Source: Schizophyllum amplum (taxonomy: Eukaryota; Basidiomycota; Agaricomycetes; Agaricales; Schizophyllaceae). From it: 64,000 nucleotides of DNA. The notes below the pieces were generated by a model. The model did not search any database and was not told the origin of the DNA. It saw only the letters and a list, made by a program, of their open reading frames with translations. This document shows positions 60,274 through 64,000 of the stretch, in pieces. The stretch covers positions 4,278,001 to 4,342,000 of the forward strand of contig VDMD01000001.1 in NCBI GenBank assembly GCA_007026445.1, in the 5' to 3' direction. Each line of letters begins with the position of its first letter. The first letter of the stretch is position 1. A program made the translations under genes and the position numbers.

Positions 60274-60831
60274 ATCCTTGGTAGGGCAGCCTTCTCGCTA
60301 CTCGTATGGTCAAGTGAGCATCGCGTTCTTCTGATTTTATCAAAGCGAGTGACATTCTGACGGCTTCAGTTCTTATTTTGACAGATGTGACTTGATCGTC
60401 AGTATTGCTCGTATGCAGGCGGTCAAATTGAATGCCACCTCCTCTCTCTCAAATTATCTGCTGTTTTTGTTCATTGCAGTGAGCTCGTGTGCGGCCTCCG
60501 AGAAGAGGTAAGTACGTGGCCCATGCACAGGGCGACTTCCGACATGTGTTATGATGCTCGCTATAGAAGTACGAGTTGATGTGTCCCACCGGGCAAGCGC
60601 TACGACGAGAGCCTCCATCTCTTCCTCGGGTGGTCCTCATGCTACTTATCTACATGACATACGGGCTTCGTCGCCGACAACGTTGGATGGGGATCCCTAG
60701 TTGGACCGATCGACTCCGATCCGCGCTACTCGTCTTCGGGAGCTTCTATGAAGGAAGCACAGGGACTTGCCGGTATATAAAGGGTGTAAAGACGTTGACG
60801 CTCCTCCTCCTTTCAATGCGCTCCCTCAATC
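60274..60831. other. Intergenic, nothing recognised
   Basis: About 560 bp between the aminopeptidase and the DUF2235 gene; no supported feature. Confidence 0.6.
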
Positions 60832-62775
60832 ATGGAATCACCCACGACATCCTCCCCAAAGTCAGAGACATTCCAGGAGCAGCTTGAATCGCCGTTTGCC
60901 AACCTCGAAGAAACGATTCCGCCGGTCAACCGCCACCGCGCGATCGTCTTATGTTTTGACGGCACAGGCGACCAGTTTGATAGTGATGTGAGTACCTATA
61001 TGTCTTGACATAGAAGGGGACGTCAAATCTGACCCGTCTGTAGAACTCGAATATTGTCAGCTTTTTCTCATTATTGAAGAAGGACGATCCGGACAAGCAG
61101 CTCGTATATTATCAGGTTTGTAGGGCTTGCCAACACACGCTAACCGTCAGCTTATCAAATGCCTCAGTCGGGAATTGGCACGTACAACATTCCCCAAATT
61201 GCGAAACCTGCTATGGCGAAGTTCAAACGAGTCCTCGATAGCATGATGTAAGGTCACTAGATGTTCACGCGCGCGGCCTTGCTGACAGAGTCACACTGAC
61301 AGCGCAGTGCATTTGAACGGTGGCGTATTATTCTCCGCTTTTTATGTGTATAATCTAACGCCTTACAGCCCATGTCATGAGTGGATACGAATTTCTCATG
61401 AATCGCTGTATGTTCGCCGCAAAGTCCCGATATTCCTTGAGCTTACGCCCTCTGTAGATCGTACGGGCGACAAAATCTACATTTTCGGGTATGATACGCA
61501 CCGCTCTATTGATTATGCAACTGCTTATGCCGTGGCAGCTTTTCTCGTGGCGCCTGTAATGGCTTTACTTGCAGCATGCGCGGCCCAGATACTGAAGTGA
61601 CATCCAGATATTGCCAGAGCGCTTGCAGGTATGCTTCACAAGGTGCGCTCCTGCGTCCAAGTACCTTCCTTTCCTCATTGAGTTCAGGTCGGGCTGCTTC
61701 CGCGCGGGAATCATCAACAAGTCGCTTTCGCGTACAAGATGTACTCTCGTGAGGACGACCTCGGCTGGCAGCAATCAAACGCCTTCAAGAAGTCCTTCTG
61801 CATCGACGTCGACATTGAGTTGCTGGGAGTTTGGTACGAGCGACATCTTGCGGCTTTCGTTTGTCTAGTTGACGTTGAGCCTTGTAGGGATACTGTTGGG
61901 TCCGTGGGCATATTTCCTCGCCGCCTACCGTTTACGACCTCCAACACGCACGTCCGTTATTTTCGTCACGCTCTCGCCGCCGACGAACACCGTGTGCGAT
62001 TTCAACCAAACTTCTGGATCCGCTCGCGCCCGGAGGAGCACGCCCGAGGAGTCCAGATGGGCGAGATGCCGCAGCCTCGCACCCCTCGCTCGAAGAGCTC
62101 GCTGCGCGACAAAGAACGAACCTTCGACGCCGAGGCGACCATGACGGCGCACGCGACAGACGTGCTGGAGGTATGGTTCGCCGGGTGCCACTGCGATGTC
62201 GGCGGAGGATCGGTCCCGAACGGCACACGTAACAGCCTCGCGCGCATTCCGCTGCGGTGGATGATACGGCAATGTTTCCTGCTGGAGACGGATATTCTCT
62301 TTCATCGAAACCTGCTGCCAAGGGTGGGACTTGATCCTGCGACGTTGTTCCCACAGGTGATCTCGCGGGAGGAGCTATCGCGACTCGCTGTGGATGTCAA
62401 GGCGCGGGACGTGCGGGGCTTCGTGAGCGAAGAAGCCGAGGACATAGCTGACGCGCTGTCGAGCTTGAACGACCAACTCAAGATCCAGCCGTCATGGTGG
62501 TTCCTCGAGCTGATACCTTCGAAGCTACGATATCAGATGGAAGACGATTCGTGGCTGCATAAGGTCGGGTGAGTGCCTATGGGATTGCATAACGACGAGC
62601 TGCACTTAGCCTGTGCAACAGCATCCACTGGGGGAGAGCGCGAGCGATACCAGCGCGTCAAAGGAAGCATGGAGTCCATGTTCACAGGACGGTCAAGATG
62701 CGTATGGAGGGCGAAGGTATGGATTATCGTCCGCGTGCCGGCATCTTCGATGTGGATTCTGTGTGGATGGATTGA
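60832..62775 (+). CDS. DUF2235 alpha/beta-hydrolase
   Basis: Protein of 475 aa, join(60832..60987,61044..61115,61168..61247,61303..61319,61369..61407,61458..61488,61539..61555,61608..61642,61688..61833,61888..62568,62622..62775). DUF2235 proteins share the alpha/beta-hydrolase fold and include bacterial type VI phospholipase effectors; fungal members are intracellular and mostly uncharacterised. Motifs are complete: IVLCFDGTGDQFDSD, YYQSGIGTY, the nucleophile elbow FGFSRGAY (Ser), LLGVWDTVGSVG (Asp) and FAGCHCDVGGG (His). The 5' half is cut into unusually small exons (two of 17 nt), placed so that GFSRGAY is assembled from two of them. Substrate is unknown. Confidence 0.9.
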
Positions 62776-63022
62776 GTTCTGGCAAAAGGGACTTGAGAGT
62801 AGGAAGTACGTCGCGTAACACTTTTCTAACGTACGTGAGGCTATTTTGCTATTGGGAGTCCGACCGGCTCCCAAGGCCATGGCAGAAACTCGGACCTTCG
62901 AAGGGATGACCGCGGGAAATATGATTTTGGCCAGCTCATCGTGCTCGGCAAATTCCGTCCTCGGTTTGTCTTGCGCTCTCACAATCGAATCAGTGCAAGT
63001 CGTCTCCTGTAGACCATTCAAT

Positions 63023-64000
63023 ATGCCACCCTCTACCCCTCCTGACTTCCTCACATCTGCGCTCGCTGGCTCCGACCTGAAGCACCATACTGACCGGCCT
63101 AGCGTCACGCTCACCTTCGCTCAATCTCTCGATGCGAAAATCGCAGGGAAGGCGGGCAAGCAGCTCATCTTGAGCGGCAAAGAGAGCATGATTATGACCC
63201 ACTGGTACTTTAATCTTGTTGCTCTGCCTAAACAAGGCAGACGTACCCGTCATTGGTCAGGATGCGCACGATGCACGATGCTATACTGATTGGTATTGGG
63301 ACGGCACTGAACGACGACCCGCAGTTGAATGGTGAAGATAGTCCAGTTACTTCATTTTGCAATGCGTTGATTTCTGCTCCAGCACGACACCTCCCGATCC
63401 GCGCTTCGGGAATCTGTAACACAACGCACGGACAGCCCTACAACCTTCCACGGCCTATCATCCTCGACTCACGCTTGCGGCTAAGTCCAGCATGCAAGCT
63501 GTTGCGGAACTACAAGGATGGCACCGGCCGTCGCCCATGGTTACTGTGCCAGGACGGTTCGGACTCATCTAGTCCTCTGCACCAGGTCGAATGGCTAGAG
63601 CGGCGGCGCGCACTGGAGGAAGCCGGTGCTCGCGTTGTCGTCGTCGCAGGCAAGGACGGTGGATGCCCCTTCTCTTTGCTTGGAAACACCCACTTAAAGC
63701 ATGTCTAGGCTCGCTCACGATTCCTGCTGTGCTCAAATGCCTGTACGAGCGCGGTGTGCGGTCCCTCATGGTCGAGGGGGCGCGGGCGTCATCAGATCAT
63801 TCCTGAACGCGACATCGGCTGGAGGCGTCGTTGACACTGTCATTGTGACCGTCGCACCGACTTTTGTGGGCGACGATGGCGTCGGGTACGGCGTCCAGCT
63901 GAGCGAGGTGCGTAATGATTGGTGCACTGTTTATGGGTGTTGATGTTTGAGAAAAGGGAGGGCGATTCAAGTATGTCAGCACGCAGTTGGTGGGGGCAGA
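63023..64000 (+). CDS. RIB7-type pyrimidine reductase (RibD C-terminal family), partial, with a frameshift
   Basis: Reductase of riboflavin synthesis, acting on 2,5-diamino-6-ribosylamino-pyrimidinone 5'-phosphate with NADPH. Exons: 63023-63204, 63261-63331, 63383-63658, 63709-63907, 63957 to the right edge. Motifs: VTLTFAQSLDAKIAGKAG, MRTMHDAILIGIGTALNDDP, RHLPI, RPIILDS, and GVRSLMVEG. After MVEG the frame breaks: the expected GGAGVIRSFLN and VIVTVAPTFVGDDG continue one frame away. A sixth G in the run at 63776-63780 would be needed for the reading to continue. This may be a sequencing error or a real null allele. The 3' end is beyond the window, and KYVSTQLVGA is the last readable part. 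Confidence 0.88.

Overview
The window is nuclear DNA of a filamentous basidiomycete, most likely an Agaricomycete. Coding stretches are GC-rich and broken by many short introns (about 45-90 bp, GT-AG, one GC-AG). It carries a spliced nuclear tRNA-Tyr, fungal housekeeping genes, and two transposon families typical of mushroom-forming fungi (KDZ and Plavaka). A polypore-type genome is my guess from the F-box, MYND and transposon content; no sequence search was possible. All exon models were joined by hand from splice signals and reading-frame continuity. The models join into open frames whose lengths are multiples of three, except the two edge-truncated genes, one of which (RIB7) also carries a single-base frameshift.

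Layout. 1-3 kb: end of an F-box/LRR-like gene (F1) converging on a member of an unknown gene family, called X here (X1). 3.4-7.8 kb: a U1A/U2B''-type splicing factor, tRNA-Tyr, and a secreted glycoside-hydrolase-like protein. 8-14 kb: a lone X gene (X4) and two tandem MYND-finger genes. 14.3-19 kb: a metaxin/Sam37-type protein and an 18-exon Zn2Cys6 regulator. 19.4-27.8 kb: two more convergent F-box/X pairs (X2-F2 and F3-X3). X1 and X2 lie in a roughly 2.2 kb inverted duplication. 28.4 kb: cytochrome c oxidase subunit 6. 29.9-31.7 kb: unresolved gene-like fragments. 32-35 kb: a divergent pair of unknown genes.

35.2-49.0 kb is a candidate giant DNA transposon. It is bounded by imperfect inverted terminal repeats of about 115 bp. 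It carries an apparently intact CxC2-type KDZ transposase plus three unrelated unknown genes, one with a large repeat domain. 50.0-54.7 kb holds an apparently intact 11-exon Plavaka (CACTA-like) transposase. 55.3-55.8 kb is a MITE-like hairpin.

56.5-64 kb is an ordinary housekeeping block, all on the plus strand: a GCN4-type bZIP, an M17 leucine aminopeptidase, a DUF2235 hydrolase, and the start of the riboflavin-pathway reductase RIB7. RIB7 shows a one-base frameshift in a G run and runs off the right edge.

The most novel material is the cargo-bearing KDZ element and the repeated convergent pairing of F-box genes with family X.
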